The translations under genes were made by a program, and so were the position numbers. Positions 9,649-19,332 of a DNA stretch of 64,000 bases are shown piece by piece. Position 1 is the stretch's first letter. Every line of letters begins with the position of its first letter. Under the pieces are notes generated by a model. It was given only the letters and a program-made list of their open reading frames with translations. It did no database searches and was not told where the DNA came from. The stretch comes from Doryteuthis pealeii (Eukaryota; Mollusca; Cephalopoda; Myopsida; Loliginidae): assembly GCA_023376005.1 (NCBI GenBank), contig CM042157.1, positions 22,795,230-22,859,229 on the forward strand, in the 5' to 3' direction.

Positions 9649-9920
9649 TGGATTTGCTAGAGAATTGAAAAAGCTGTGGAATAAAAAGGAAAGGATACCA
9701 ATTGTAGTTGGTGTACTTGGAACGGTCCCAATAAACTTGGAAAAAAAGACTGGAGGATATGTAAATCAGAGGAAGAATTATACCATCCAGACTACTGCAC
9801 TGCTGCAATCGGCTAGAATATCAGAAGAGTCCTGGACACCTGAGGAGACTTGCGTCACTCAGACTCCAGTGAAATACTACCAGCTAACTCTGATGTGAAA
9901 AACTAATAATAATAATAATA
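9649..9920 (+). pseudogene. LINE 3' end, copy 2, frameshifted
   Basis: A second copy of the same 3' region follows head to tail: 'taccaattgtagttggtg', 'acttggaac', 'actgcactgctgcaatc', 'gctaactctgatgtgaaaa', then (AAT)n. It reads IPIVVGVLGTV and TIQTTALLQSARI, then goes out of frame through small deletions. The (AAT)n between the two copies suggests insertion into, or duplication at, the tail of the first. Confidence 0.68.
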
Positions 9921-10167
9921 TTATAATAGATAATATATAATAATAACGTAATAATGAAGAAGAAGAAGAAGAAGAATGAAGTTAAGCAAGAGGGAGGGAA
10001 TATGAGCAATCAATGAATCTTAACATTAACAATAAAGAAATCAGGAAAGACGAACTAAATGAAGATGAAGAAGAAATGAGCAGATAACAGATGGATGATG
10101 AACAATAACAAAAACAACAAACTAGGAGGTAAGTAGAAAATCTCAGGGCGAAGAGGAAGGAGAAACT
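9921..10167. repeat. low-complexity A/G-rich stretch with short GAA and AAT runs
   Basis: An imperfect aat run lies at 9904-9950 and a gaa run at 9956-9976, then A/G-rich sequence. No gene signal. Confidence 0.6.
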
Positions 10168-10213
10168 AGAAGAAGAAGAAGAAGAAGAAGAAGAAGAAGA
10201 AGAAGAAGAAGAT
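10168..10213. repeat. (GAA)n microsatellite
   Basis: About 14 aga/gaa units. The poly-serine reverse-strand frame at 9982-10251 is caused by it. Confidence 0.95.
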
Positions 10214-10587
10214 ATCACCGATCTTCGAACACCATCCCAAATTCTGCACATTTTTTTGACAAGACTTCCACTGATAATTCCTTGTTGTGTTAGTCTACTC
10301 TGTCCGCAGACGTTAGCGTTTATTGTCCAAAATATCTCCCAACGCGATTTGTAGAGAACACGTTCATTTGTATCAATGTAGGCATCACTCGAAGGATATT
10401 AAATTACGTACGAAACACCTGTTCTTGATAATAAATGTATTCCTTCGAGCGATTTATGTATATCGCTTCTTGTAACTTTGCTGTTTACCAACAATAACAG
10501 TTGGTTGGTTGACTGGTTGGTTTGTTACTTGATTGTTTGATTTTACCACCTGTTAACCATTACTGGGTTATACAGAGCTCTAGTGGA
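10214..10587. other. unassigned; GGTT-type tail motif at about 10500-10530
   Basis: 'gttggttggttgactggttg' near 10499 resembles the reverse of the (AACC)n tails at 16074-16086 and 53277-53318. Nothing else is recognised. Confidence 0.4.
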
Positions 10588-10864
10588 AGCAAGTGTTGCA
10601 ATAGTTACAGTCGTAGGAAACAGGCTCGTCGATTAGTGTTCAAATCCTGGATGGGGGCGTTTGGATTTCACATAGCGCTAATATACTTTGGAAATGTATT
10701 CACTGACTACTCTCCCTCCAGCTATGGGTAAATAGTAGGACAGACTCGGTTCTTTAACGTTGGCTAGGTAACCAGTCTAGTAGAATGAAAACTCTGAATT
10801 CAAACCTATTAAAGTACGTTTAAGAAATTGATCTTGTGTCGCATCCTGCTTATACGGAGAGGTT

Positions 10865-10866
<2 letters not shown>
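10588..10866 (+). repeat. SINE family A, diverged
   Basis: It keeps 'gttcaaatcctgg' (B-box), 'ttcacatagcgctaata', 'ctccctccagctatggg', 'taggtaaccagtctag', 'aagaaattgatcttgtg' and 'ggttggta' before the (AT)n tail. The A-box part ('tgttgcaatagttacag') has lost the usual bases. Confidence 0.82.

Positions 10867-10920
<54 letters not shown>
10867..10920. repeat. (AT)n microsatellite at a SINE 3' end
   Basis: About 27 AT units begin directly after the SINE-A terminal 'ggttggt'. Confidence 0.96.
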
Positions 10921-10922
<2 letters not shown>

Positions 10923-11022
10923 ATAAATATATAAAGGTTTTACATATCTATTTATTAGGTGACAAAGGAACATTCACAACCATATTGGTTTCATGCGATG
11001 CATTCATCAGGTGAATATGTTT
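10921..11022. repeat. dispersed repeat F
   Basis: Almost identical to 58452-58552 over about 100 bp: 'taaatatataaaggttttac', 'ctatttattaggtgacaaag', 'ttcatgcgatgca', 'tcatcaggtgaatat'. Both copies touch (AT)n runs. The class is unknown. Confidence 0.75.
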
Positions 11023-11245
11023 CAAATGTAAGAAAATCGAAAAAATTTCAAAAAATTTCAAAAAATTCAATAGACATGGATGCGTGTGATTGGATAAAAT
11101 GATGTGTGTATGTATGTGAAGGTGAATTGAATGTATGAGACTGATTATGGGCTGCATAAAGGTTGCGTACGCGTAGTGACTGGTCACACACATAATACAT
11201 TGTTCTGTGAGTGTGTGGTATTTTAACAGGCTTACGCATCTCACA

Positions 11246-11250
<5 letters not shown>

Positions 11251-11295
<45 letters not shown>
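11251..11295. repeat. (AT)n microsatellite
   Basis: About 22 AT units. Confidence 0.96.
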
Positions 11296-11298
<3 letters not shown>

Positions 11299-12506
11299 AA
11301 AATCAATGGCAAAATGAATGAATGGATGAAACAAGAATGAATGAAATGAGGGGATAAATGAAAAATCCTTTCTAATGGACCCTTCTCAAAAGTATTAAAA
11401 CACTTTTTGAGAGTTGGGTCCCTGATAGAAAGTTTTCTCACCTATTATTAGACTCCTTTGAAGCATCAAGTTAATATAATTATTTTAAGTTATTAGAGAA
11501 GATAAAATTGTCTCTCACCTTTGAAATATCTGTTGAGAATGGGTTTGAATTTTTATATGTATATATATTAATCTTGTCTGGTTAAGAGAGAGAGAGAGAG
11601 AGAGGAAATAGAAGAGAGAGATAGATCAGAAATAAATAAAAGATTATCTTTAAATATATGAGAAAGATTGATGAATTATTTTAGAAAAGTATATATATAT
11701 TATATATATATATATATTATATATATATATAAGTGTTTGTTTTTTTTTTTAGAAGCATTTATGTATGTGTAAAATAAATTTGAAGGCAATGTAAGAGGCA
11801 GAAGCATCAATCTTTTGTTGTTTAAAATAATTATATATATAAAGTAATATGTATATATATGCTGATATATATATATATATATATATAAAGTTAAACTGAG
11901 TCAGATATACTTACTAACAGTTTTGCTTAGTAGCTCATCAGGGCAAAGATCTATTGGCCCACAAAGGTTTGATATGCCCTTAAATAAAATAATCAATGAT
12001 TTAATTCTAGTTGATTTATGTTCGAAGTAACTTTTTGGACATAACTCGTAATTCGCAGTGGATGCCAACACATGCACATGCAACTGTGGGCCGCTCAGCG
12101 AGAATGTACATTGACCAGCTCTGAGCGGATACTAGATACTGCGCAGAGGACCTCCTTAGAGCAATGGATGAAAAAGATTGGCGTGAGATTGTCATGGATA
12201 TCCGTGCTGATTGTGCTACATGATGTTGATGATGATGATGATGACATGATGATCTAATAATCAAGGTATCAGTGTTTTTTTTATACCAATGATAAACCCG
12301 GGAAATCTTATTTTTAACTCTCCAAAAATGGCCTGTCTGACTTCAAGTGTCACGCATGGTACGTAACATAAGTGCCAATCTAGCTGTATTACTCTAATGG
12401 TCTGTAAGAAAAAATCGCTGGCAATTAACCCCAAAAACGAAGAACCCAGCGACATTATTGAATAAATCAATATAATGTAGACTGTGTATATTTGATATAG
12501 ATATAT
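11296..12506. other. unassigned, with short (GA)n and (AT)n runs
   Basis: GA units at 11587-11603 and broken AT runs at 11690-11730 and 11864-11887. Several short overlapping frames at 11901-12632 have no domain. A (GAT)n run of about seven units lies at 12225-12250. Confidence 0.45.
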
Positions 12507-12788
12507 ATTTACCCCCCCCCCCGCCGCACGAGTAGGATGCGACACAATGTCAATTTCTACGTGGAATTTAACATGTTTGAATTCAGGGTTTTCTTTATAT
12601 ACTGGTTGCCTTACCAAGGTTAAAGGCACCACTCTGTCCTATTATTTACTCATACCTGGAGGAGAGTATATAGATACATTTGCCGGTGGTATTAGCGCTA
12701 TCTGAAATGCAAACAACCTCGTCCAGGATTTGACTTCGTCTCATGGAGTCCATTTCCTACGATGATAACCATTGCACCACGCGCCTCC
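12507..12788 (-). repeat. SINE family A, near full-length
   Basis: Reverse of the family-A order, from 'accccccccccgccgcacga' (3' end, with a poly-C run at 12511-12520) through 'gacacaatgtcaatttc', 'ttgaattcagggttttc' and 'ggtattagcgct' to 'aaccattgcaccacgcgcct' (head). The 3' end is preceded by 'tatatattta', the usual AT tail. Confidence 0.87.
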
Positions 12789-12825
12789 ATAAATTAATAT
12801 AATGTACACTAAGGCGTCCCGTCGT

Positions 12826-13135
12826 GGTGTAATGGTTGGCAGACTAGTCTCGCAACTCCATTACTACTGAAAAGCGAGTTGGGGTCCGGTAGCTTCGGCC
12901 ACTGGACTATTAGTTTTAAATTAACGGCGTAATCCCCTGGGGGTGTAAAAACCCCAGGCAATACCTGCCTCCTTGATTTAAAGGGCAGGGCTGTGTTTAT
13001 TGCCAGGTGCCTGAGACGCCCTTCTCGAGGGGGGAATGCCGACGGGATGGACGCATTTTTGCACCCACCATCCCATGATTTCGGCTCGTGAATGGCACCA
13101 CATTAAAAGACCTTATGGGTTTCGATGTAAATATT
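12826..13135 (+). repeat. SINE family B with tRNA-like head
   Basis: The head is 'gtcccgtcgtggtgtaatgg' followed by 'attactactgaaaagcgagt' and a degenerate B-box. The body has 'cggtagcttcggccactgga', 'aattaacggcgtaatcccct', 'gatttaaagggcagggctg', 'aatgccgacgggatggacgc', 'atttttgcacccaccatccc' and 'aagaccttatggg'. This copy carries both a tRNA-type head and the body. It therefore shows the normal head to compare with the U2-headed copy at 59731-59957, which has the same body order. Confidence 0.75.
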
Positions 13136-13143
13136 CTAAAACA

Positions 13144-13212
13144 TACCATCATGATTAGCAAGCTAGTCTGGAAGATATATTACTACTGAAAAGCAAATTC
13201 GATCCTTCTATA
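13144..13212 (+). repeat. tRNA-like head fragment (family B type)
   Basis: 'attactactgaaaagcaaat' and 'tcgatcctt' copy the head of the preceding SINE. The fragment stops exactly where the Helitron begins at 13213. No continuation was recognised after 13856. Confidence 0.55.
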
Positions 13213-13856
13213 TCTTATTATAATGGAGATTGTGTGTTCTTGTGTCTGTAACTGAAACTATATTACTACTCATGTCACAATTCAATTAGGTATTTATGTC
13301 AGATTCTCCATGATTTTATTTTTATTTAAACCTCAATTATTAATAAAATTGTTTTACATTATTAATACGTTTGACCATTCTACATACTAATAACATGCAA
13401 TTGTATTTATATATACAAAAAAATAGCGGTTTACAGTGTGGACAGGAAGGCTGATTTGCATATTGATATTAAAAGTTTGATTTTAATAAATATGGGCTTA
13501 GTAATAGTGATTTCTAATTATTTTGTTTTATCTTAATGAATATGAGCAAAAATCTCTTCAATAAATCTTAAAAGAATTCCCTTAACAAGAAGAAATAATT
13601 GTAATATTATTCTTTACTTCCTATTTTAACTAAACAGTTTAAATTAGGAACATTTACCAATGAAAGACGGGAGTAACGGAAAATGATGGAAATGTTAGTT
13701 TCAAAGTTGTTCTATTTTTCAATCATACCCCCTCTATTCAAAATCTTTTTATCTACATTCTTATTCAGTTTCATTAGCCTTTCTAATTTAATATCATATT
13801 TTATTATAAAATTTAACTAAAATACTTGCACCCGGAAGGGTGCATATATTTGCTAG
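13213..13856 (+). mobile_element. non-autonomous Helitron, copy 2 (644 bp)
   Basis: Starts TC after A and ends CTAG before T. The 3' hairpin is perfect: gcaccc 13828-13833 and gggtgc 13838-13843. It carries the shared internal blocks 'catgattttatttttattta', 'catgcaattgtatttatata', 'gaatatgagcaaaaatctc' and 'ttaccaatgaaagacggga'. No Rep/helicase. Confidence 0.88.
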
Positions 13857-14041
13857 TCTAAACAAATGACGAAGTTAAACAAATCATTTACTGAAAAGGA
13901 TTTGCTTGGGCATTAAATTACCCGAAAATGGTTGATGTGCCGTAAAACAAAATAACCAACCAAATCTTTCTCTATTCTTTTTTCTTTCCTTCATTCCTTC
14001 TTTCGTTTTTTCGTTTTTCGTTTTTCAATTCGTTAGTTAAT
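13857..14041. other. T-rich approach to the (TTC)n tract
   Basis: It contains 'gatgtgccgtaaaacaaaat' and 'aaccaaccaa', which resemble the dispersed AACC tail motif (see 53231-53318), then becomes T/C-rich. Confidence 0.4.
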
Positions 14042-14822
14042 TCTTTTCTTCTTCTTCTTCTTCTTCTTCTTCTTCTTCTTCTTCTTCTTCTTCTTCTTCT
14101 TCTTTCATTCCATTCTTTTTCTTGTCCTTCTAACTTTTCTTGTTGTTGTTGTTGTTTTGTTGTTGTTGTTGTTGTTGTTGTTCTTCTTCTTCTTCTTCTT
14201 CTTCTTCTTCTTTTTCATTCCATTCTTCTTCTTCTTCTCTTCTTCTTCTTCTTCTTCTTCTCTTTCTTCTTCTTCTTCTTCTTCTTCTTCTTCTTCTTCT
14301 TCTTCTTCTTTCTTCTTCTTTCTTCTTCTTCTTCTTCTTCTTCTTCTTCTTCTTCTTCTTCTTTTCTCTTCTTCTTCTTCTTCTTTCTTTTTTCTTTCTT
14401 CTTCTTCTTCTTCTTCTTCTTCTTCTTCTTCTTCTTCTTCTTTTCTTTTTTCCTTTCTTCTTCTTCTTCTTTTCTTTCTTCTTCTCTTCTTCTTCTTCTT
14501 CTTCTTTTCTTCTTCTTCTTCTTCTTCTTCTTCTTCTTCTTCTTCTTCTTCTTTTCTTTCTTCTTCTTCTTCTTCTTCTTCTTCTTCTTCTTCTTCTTCT
14601 TCTTCTTTCTTCTTCTTTCTTCTTCTTCTTCTTCTTCTTCTTCTTCTTCTTCTTCTTCTTCTTCTTCTTCTTCTTCTTTCTTCTTCTTCTTCTTCTTCTT
14701 CTTCTTCTTCTTCTTCTTCTTCTTCTTCTTCTTCTTCTTCTTTCTTCTTCTTCTTCTTCTTCCTTCTTCTTCTTCTTCTTCTTCTTCTTCTTCTTCTTCT
14801 TCTTCTTCTTCTTCTTCTTCTT
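14042..14822. repeat. very long (TTC)n polypyrimidine tract
   Basis: About 780 bp of ttc/ctt units, with a (TTG)n segment at 14140-14182 and phase slips where single T or C bases are gained or lost. The 230-300-codon frames here (poly-S/F/L forward, poly-K/R/E reverse) come only from the repeat. The purine strand is nearly pure GAA, so triplex (H-DNA) formation is plausible from known chemistry. Confidence 0.98.
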
Positions 14823-15384
14823 GTGGCGATGGTAGCGGTGGTTTCCTGTCACCCTGGCTTCGTCACCGAACTTCTATCAACAGACCCCTCCAACCCTGAA
14901 AAAGCATTGTTTCCCTTTAAATCACCTTTCACTTCCTCGGTCGTTGCTCATAGAACACAAACTGCAAGTGAATACATATTTAAATGCTGTTTGCGCAACC
15001 AGAAATCTGCAATACGCATTTCCAAACATCCTTTTAATTTAAAATATTAAAAAAGAAACACGCTTGGAACATTATCAAAATGTATAATTTATATGCAAAC
15101 GTTAATGTAATTCAGTCTCTTTATTTCAATCAAAAGAGTCTTTACAAGAAACACCAGGTCGATAAATGTATTTATTTTAGTTATCGTCAAATTTTGATTA
15201 TTCAAAATACAAAGACCTTTGAATTTCCTTTGTAATAGATTTTTTTTCTTTCTCATTTTCTTTTAAGAAAGCAGCAAAAATAATTTGTGTAAACAGATAA
15301 CACAGGTTTAGAAGGCCAAACATTTTAATAGTTAAACTAAATACAAATATTATATTAAAATTCTATGATAATATATTGCTTTAG
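14823..15384. other. no feature recognised
   Basis: A forward frame runs out of the (TTC)n tract to 15050, with a non-repetitive tail lacking a known domain. The rest is AT-rich. Confidence 0.4.
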
Positions 15385-15655
15385 AATATTTATTTCGCAT
15401 CCCACGTATGCGGGTATGACACAAGGTATTTTAATGAGGGACCATATACAGAACGAGGCTCCTGGGATAGTGGGTGCAAAAAATGCGTTGATCCTGTCGG
15501 CATTCTTCATCAAGGAGGAGGGCTCAGGCACTGGACAATTTACCCTGCCCTGGCCTTTAAATCAAGGACAGATGTTGTCTAGGAAGATAGCCTCTTTGGG
15601 ATCACGCCGTTAATTAACAACACAGGTTCAGTGGCTGAAGCCACCGGAAACACAG
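15385..15655 (-). repeat. SINE family B, body and 3' end
   Basis: In forward text: 'tcccacgtatgcgggtatga', 'cacaaggtattttaatg', 'aggctcctgggat', 'gtcggcattctt', 'cactggacaatttaccctgc', 'gggatcacgccgttaatta' and 'cagtggctgaagccaccgg', the reverse of the family-B body. The head is not seen. Confidence 0.8.
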
Positions 15656-15699
15656 GCTCCGAGGAGCCCTTATTATTTTGTTACTTTAGACCTGTTAAG

Positions 15700-15965
15700 T
15701 AGGATATTTACCACTTACCCCACGTATACGGGTCAGACACTAGGCCACAAGCCGAGACACATGGGTGGCGGGTGCAAAAAATGCGTTGATCCCGTCGGCA
15801 TTCCCCCTCAAGGGTGGGGGCTCTGGCACCAGGCAATAAACCAAGCCCTACCGCTTTAAATCGAGGGGGCACGGTAGCCTGCCCGCCCCACCATGATCAA
15901 CGACCTTTAGCTTGTAAGATTCCAGGGTCGAAGCCACTGGACACCGCACCCGAGGGCAGGGCACC
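15700..15965 (-). repeat. SINE family B, second adjacent copy
   Basis: Contains 'ccccacgtatacgggtcaga', 'cacaagccgag', 'gcgttgatcccgtcggcatt', 'caggcaataaaccaagcc', 'gatcaacgacctttagc' and 'gtcgaagccactggacacc'. Same strand as the copy at 15385, about 45 bp away, so two family-B bodies lie head to tail. Confidence 0.75.
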
Positions 15966-16061
15966 GTGGAATTATCCACGAAATAGAAAGTGAATATAAC
16001 TACACGGGCATCTTCTTGACAGACAAACAGATAGATAGAAAGATAAATAGATAGATGGCTG

Positions 16062-16110
16062 GCTGTCTGGTTGGTTGGTTGGATTTTACGTCTTATCACC
16101 CTTTGGGTTA
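16062..16110 (-). repeat. (AACC)n tail motif, reverse
   Basis: 'ggttggttggttggatttta' then 'cgtcttatcaccctttggg'. The reverse gives a 'gacgtaaaatccaaccaacc' tail, like 53250-53318. Confidence 0.5.
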
Positions 16111-16230
16111 TCTTTTGTTTCATTCTTACTTATCGAGTATTCCTTTTTTTCACTCAATTTTTTGAAAACACATTTTTAAAACTCATTTTTGTATCTATTC
16201 AAACCATAGATGGGACAATAACTGGTCCAA

Positions 16231-16345
16231 CAACTCCAGGTCACAATGGATCTGGTTGAACCTTACCACGGTGCAGTTCTGCGTCATACGCCGGACATTA
16301 AGACCCTCGGCCACTGCCTTCTAGCAATAATGTGATAGAAAGTTT
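16231..16345 (-). repeat. SINE family E, 3' fragment
   Basis: The reverse reads 'gctagaaggcagtggccgag' then 'ggtcttaatgtccggcgta', aligned with the 'tgctagaaggcggtggctgc' and 'gacgttaaac' region of family E at 52740-52800. Diverged. Confidence 0.45.
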
Positions 16346-16437
16346 TGGGTTTGTCAAAAGAGTAATTGAAGAATATAGTCGGAACTGTCTAAAAGTAGTT
16401 TTTACGAACGAGGAGAGAGCCCCTTTAGTTTGAATTA

Positions 16438-16575
16438 AGAGTTTTCCTTCTCCTAGTTCGGTTGCCATTTCAGTTTAAAGGGCCTTCTATTCTGTAGAAT
16501 TTACCAATTGCTGGGGGAAGAATAGTCGAATTCATACCTTTCCCAAGGGTACTAGTGCTTGTGAAATGCAAACAG
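16438..16575 (-). repeat. SINE family A, middle fragment
   Basis: 'agttttccttctcctagttc', 'ggttgcc', 'attcatacctttcccaaggg' and 'tgaaatgcaaacag' are the reverse of the central family-A body. Both ends are missing. Confidence 0.7.
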
Positions 16576-17652
16576 AACAAATAAAGTACTCGTTAGTAAT
16601 AATTCCAACAATACTATGGTATTGTAGTATTTCAGTGAATAAAGCCCGGTAATGAGCAGTTGAGATAGGTGTATGGGTGAAATCGCCAGGACGTGAGCTG
16701 GTGTGCTAATAGATAATTTCGTGACTCGGTTTACCGACTGACCCATGATAAATTCCTATCTACCTGTGTAGCAGGGTAGGTTTCACTCAGCTTAGTCTAT
16801 GCATTGGTTTTCTACTTACAGTGACGCACGCCAAATGCTGAAATTTTTAGGTAGTTACAACAGTATTATGATAGGAATTCGATGACCTTATAGATGCTCT
16901 TAAATGCGTTAAAGTGATTACTTGTCATTGTTAAACAATACCTTCGTCCGAACGTTTTCGGTTTGGCAATGATATGAATAAAATCAATATTTTAATTATT
17001 GTTGATTTCTGTTTTGACTTTATATTATTGTTTTGCTTTTTTTTATATTTGTTTTCCTATAGTACAATTTAGTATTGCCGATATTGCGTGTTGGCCTGAT
17101 TACTTTTTTTTTTTTTTTTTTTTTTTTTGTTCTTATAATAATTATTCTTCTCGATTATGAGAATTGGGGAGGAAGAGGGATCGATATGCTCTAACGACGT
17201 CAAAAATCGAAATCTCATTACAAAAAAAAAAAAAAAAAAAGAATTAACAAAAAGGAAAAAATAAAGGAAAAAGATTATTAAATTTTAAAAAAAATGTTAT
17301 TTTAGAATAAGACTAAACGACCCGTAAACCAGATTTAACATCGGTTCATGATGACCTCGTTGTTTCTACTTAAGAACGAATGATTAGTTGGCTGTGTGAT
17401 GCGGACGGCGTATTCTACAGTCACAAGTGAGGGGGCAAGGAACCAATGAAGGATTCTGCAACACCCTCTGGTTAAAAATGAGACCGTCCAAATCGTCCAA
17501 CATGCAATATGAATGCAGATCATCTGGTGTCACTCAATCGCAGATTTCTTATTTCCCATTTTATTTCACCCAATTTGAAAAATAAAATATTCAAAATGGT
17601 CTTACGTCGCTTAAATGTCCAACGTAAAATTAAAAGGAATCAAAAAAGAAAT
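16576..17652. other. no feature recognised; homopolymer runs
   Basis: Poly-T at 17106-17128 and poly-A at 17221-17240. Short frames at 16552-16746 and 17335-17523 have no domain. Confidence 0.4.
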
Positions 17653-17958
17653 TACCGTTTTTGATGGCATATAGGACGCACTTTTTTCCAAAATTTTGGC
17701 TCAAAAAATTGCCCTGCGTAGGTGAAGTTTGAGACCTCCCGTAGGCTTTGGTTAATCTTCTCTATGATGCTCACTAAGCCAGCTTACGTTCAGTACTTTT
17801 ACCTACCCTAAACTCCATGCATCCTTATTTTATTGCTGGTATTCTTATAATTAAGGTTAACAATTATGGTTTAAAATACACTAAAAACTTTTTTCCTGAA
17901 TCTTATATGCCCGTGCGTCTTATATGCCTGTGCGTCTTATATTCCGTCAAATACAGTA
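17653..17958. mobile_element. MITE-like element with about 27 bp inverted ends and TA borders
   Basis: The left end 'ccgtttttgatggcatatag' plus 'gacgcac' is the imperfect reverse complement of the right end 'gtgcgtcttatattccgtca' plus 'aatacag'. Both are bordered by TA. A second 'gcgtcttatatgcc' lies just inside the right end. Length about 306 bp, with no transposase. TA borders suggest a Tc1/mariner-type mobiliser (inference). A noisy copy of the right end is at 34950-35030. Confidence 0.65.
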
Positions 17959-18455
17959 CATGTTTGTTTTTTGTAATATTGAAATTGTGAATTACGGAAG
18001 ATATTTTGGTAATTTTGATCTTATGTTGTCCAGGCCTCCTGCTCTAATTTACGCTGTTTTAGCGAACCAGCATCAGGCGTATTTCCAGCCAGCCAACTTT
18101 TTTTTCCGAGTCGTGTTTTTGTCACTTTTTTTTATTATTTATTGCAAAGACAAGTAGAATTTACATGTTATGAAATTGCAAATCATCGTTTCTGGCTTAA
18201 ATGGCCCTTCTGATTTTTGTTTCCTTTCTTGGAAATTCTACGATTCATATATAGTATATATAATGGGAGGAGGTACAATATTTTTAAAAAACTCTTTAAA
18301 CAGCATAATTTGAGTTTTGATTATATTCAGGTAGTTTAAAAGATAAAAGTAAAGTTGAGAGAAAAAAAATGTAATAAGCGCTTTCGTTCCTCTGTCTTAG
18401 GAGCCAAATCGAGGATAAAAGTCAAACAGTCGAGTACGGAATTGGATTTGTTTTT

Positions 18456-18660
18456 AATTGAGGAATAGGTCGAAATGTACATTCAGGTATTGACATTTTC
18501 TCGATTTGTTTAGCCTTACATTTGAACATATATGTCCACCTAAATTCATTAATTATTAATTAATTTTTTCAAAATTATGTATGACTTCAATTAAGCACAT
18601 ATCCTCCAAAAATTATCGGCTAAAAGCCATATAAAAATAAACACATTTGTTTGTTTACTT
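18456..18660. mobile_element. palindromic family 1, partial
   Basis: It keeps the right half: 'ctcgatttgtttagccttac', 'atttgaaca', 'gacttcaattaagcacatat' and 'cctcc'. The outer flank is 'atcggctaaaagccatat'. The left arm is lost. Confidence 0.7.
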
Positions 18661-18663
18661 AAC

Positions 18664-18666
<3 letters not shown>

Positions 18667-18707
<41 letters not shown>
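18667..18707. repeat. (AT)n microsatellite
   Basis: About 20 AT units. Confidence 0.95.
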
Positions 18708-18711
<4 letters not shown>

Positions 18712-19093
18712 CATCTAACCACCCTTTTATTACCCGCATTGCTACTTCCTTACTCAAATCTCTCTCCAAGAAAGGCTACTCCCCTCCCCTATCAGGTATT
18801 TCTCACCATTCATTTTTTCTACCTACCTCCCTCAACTTTCTTCCCATCTGATTTTCTCATCTTCCCAAAGATGCCCCTATAACCAATCAAATCTTTCCCT
18901 CGCCACAAAACCTACCCACATACCAATTCCCCCTTCTATAAAACACTTGTATGACCGAGTAATTCAATAAAAGCTGAAGAAGCCGAGTTCAAACTTCAGC
19001 GAAATATACTACATATTTTTGTCTGAGTTTTGTTCTTTCATTCATTATAGTTTACCTCATTCTGTCGGATTCATTCCAACCCCCTTTTCCTCA
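18708..19093. other. C/T-rich unassigned stretch
   Basis: 'gcgaaatatactacatattt' and 'ttgtctgagttttgttc' at about 18999-19036 match one arm of the palindromic element at 55538-55692. The rest is not recognised, and I could not locate it in copy B. Confidence 0.45.
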
Positions 19094-19104
19094 TATATAT
19101 ATAT

Positions 19105-19140
<36 letters not shown>

Positions 19141-19252
19141 CTTTAGTGTATTTATGAGCATGAGTATTGATAGAGATATATATCTATCTATCTCGGTGTA
19201 CCGAAGACATTGAATCAACTGCAGTTTCGAATTACAAACACGCGCGCTGACC

Positions 19253-19308
<56 letters not shown>

Positions 19309-19332
19309 TAGATAGATAGATAGATAGATATA
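19094..19332. repeat. (AT)n and (GATA)n microsatellites
   Basis: AT runs at 19094-19140 and 19257-19305, the second passing into gata units at 19306-19330. Confidence 0.93.

Noticed and set aside
14130..15050. Very long frames on both strands (poly-S/L/F and poly-K/R/E)
   Set aside because: They are the three phases of a (TTC)n tract and contain no other sequence information.
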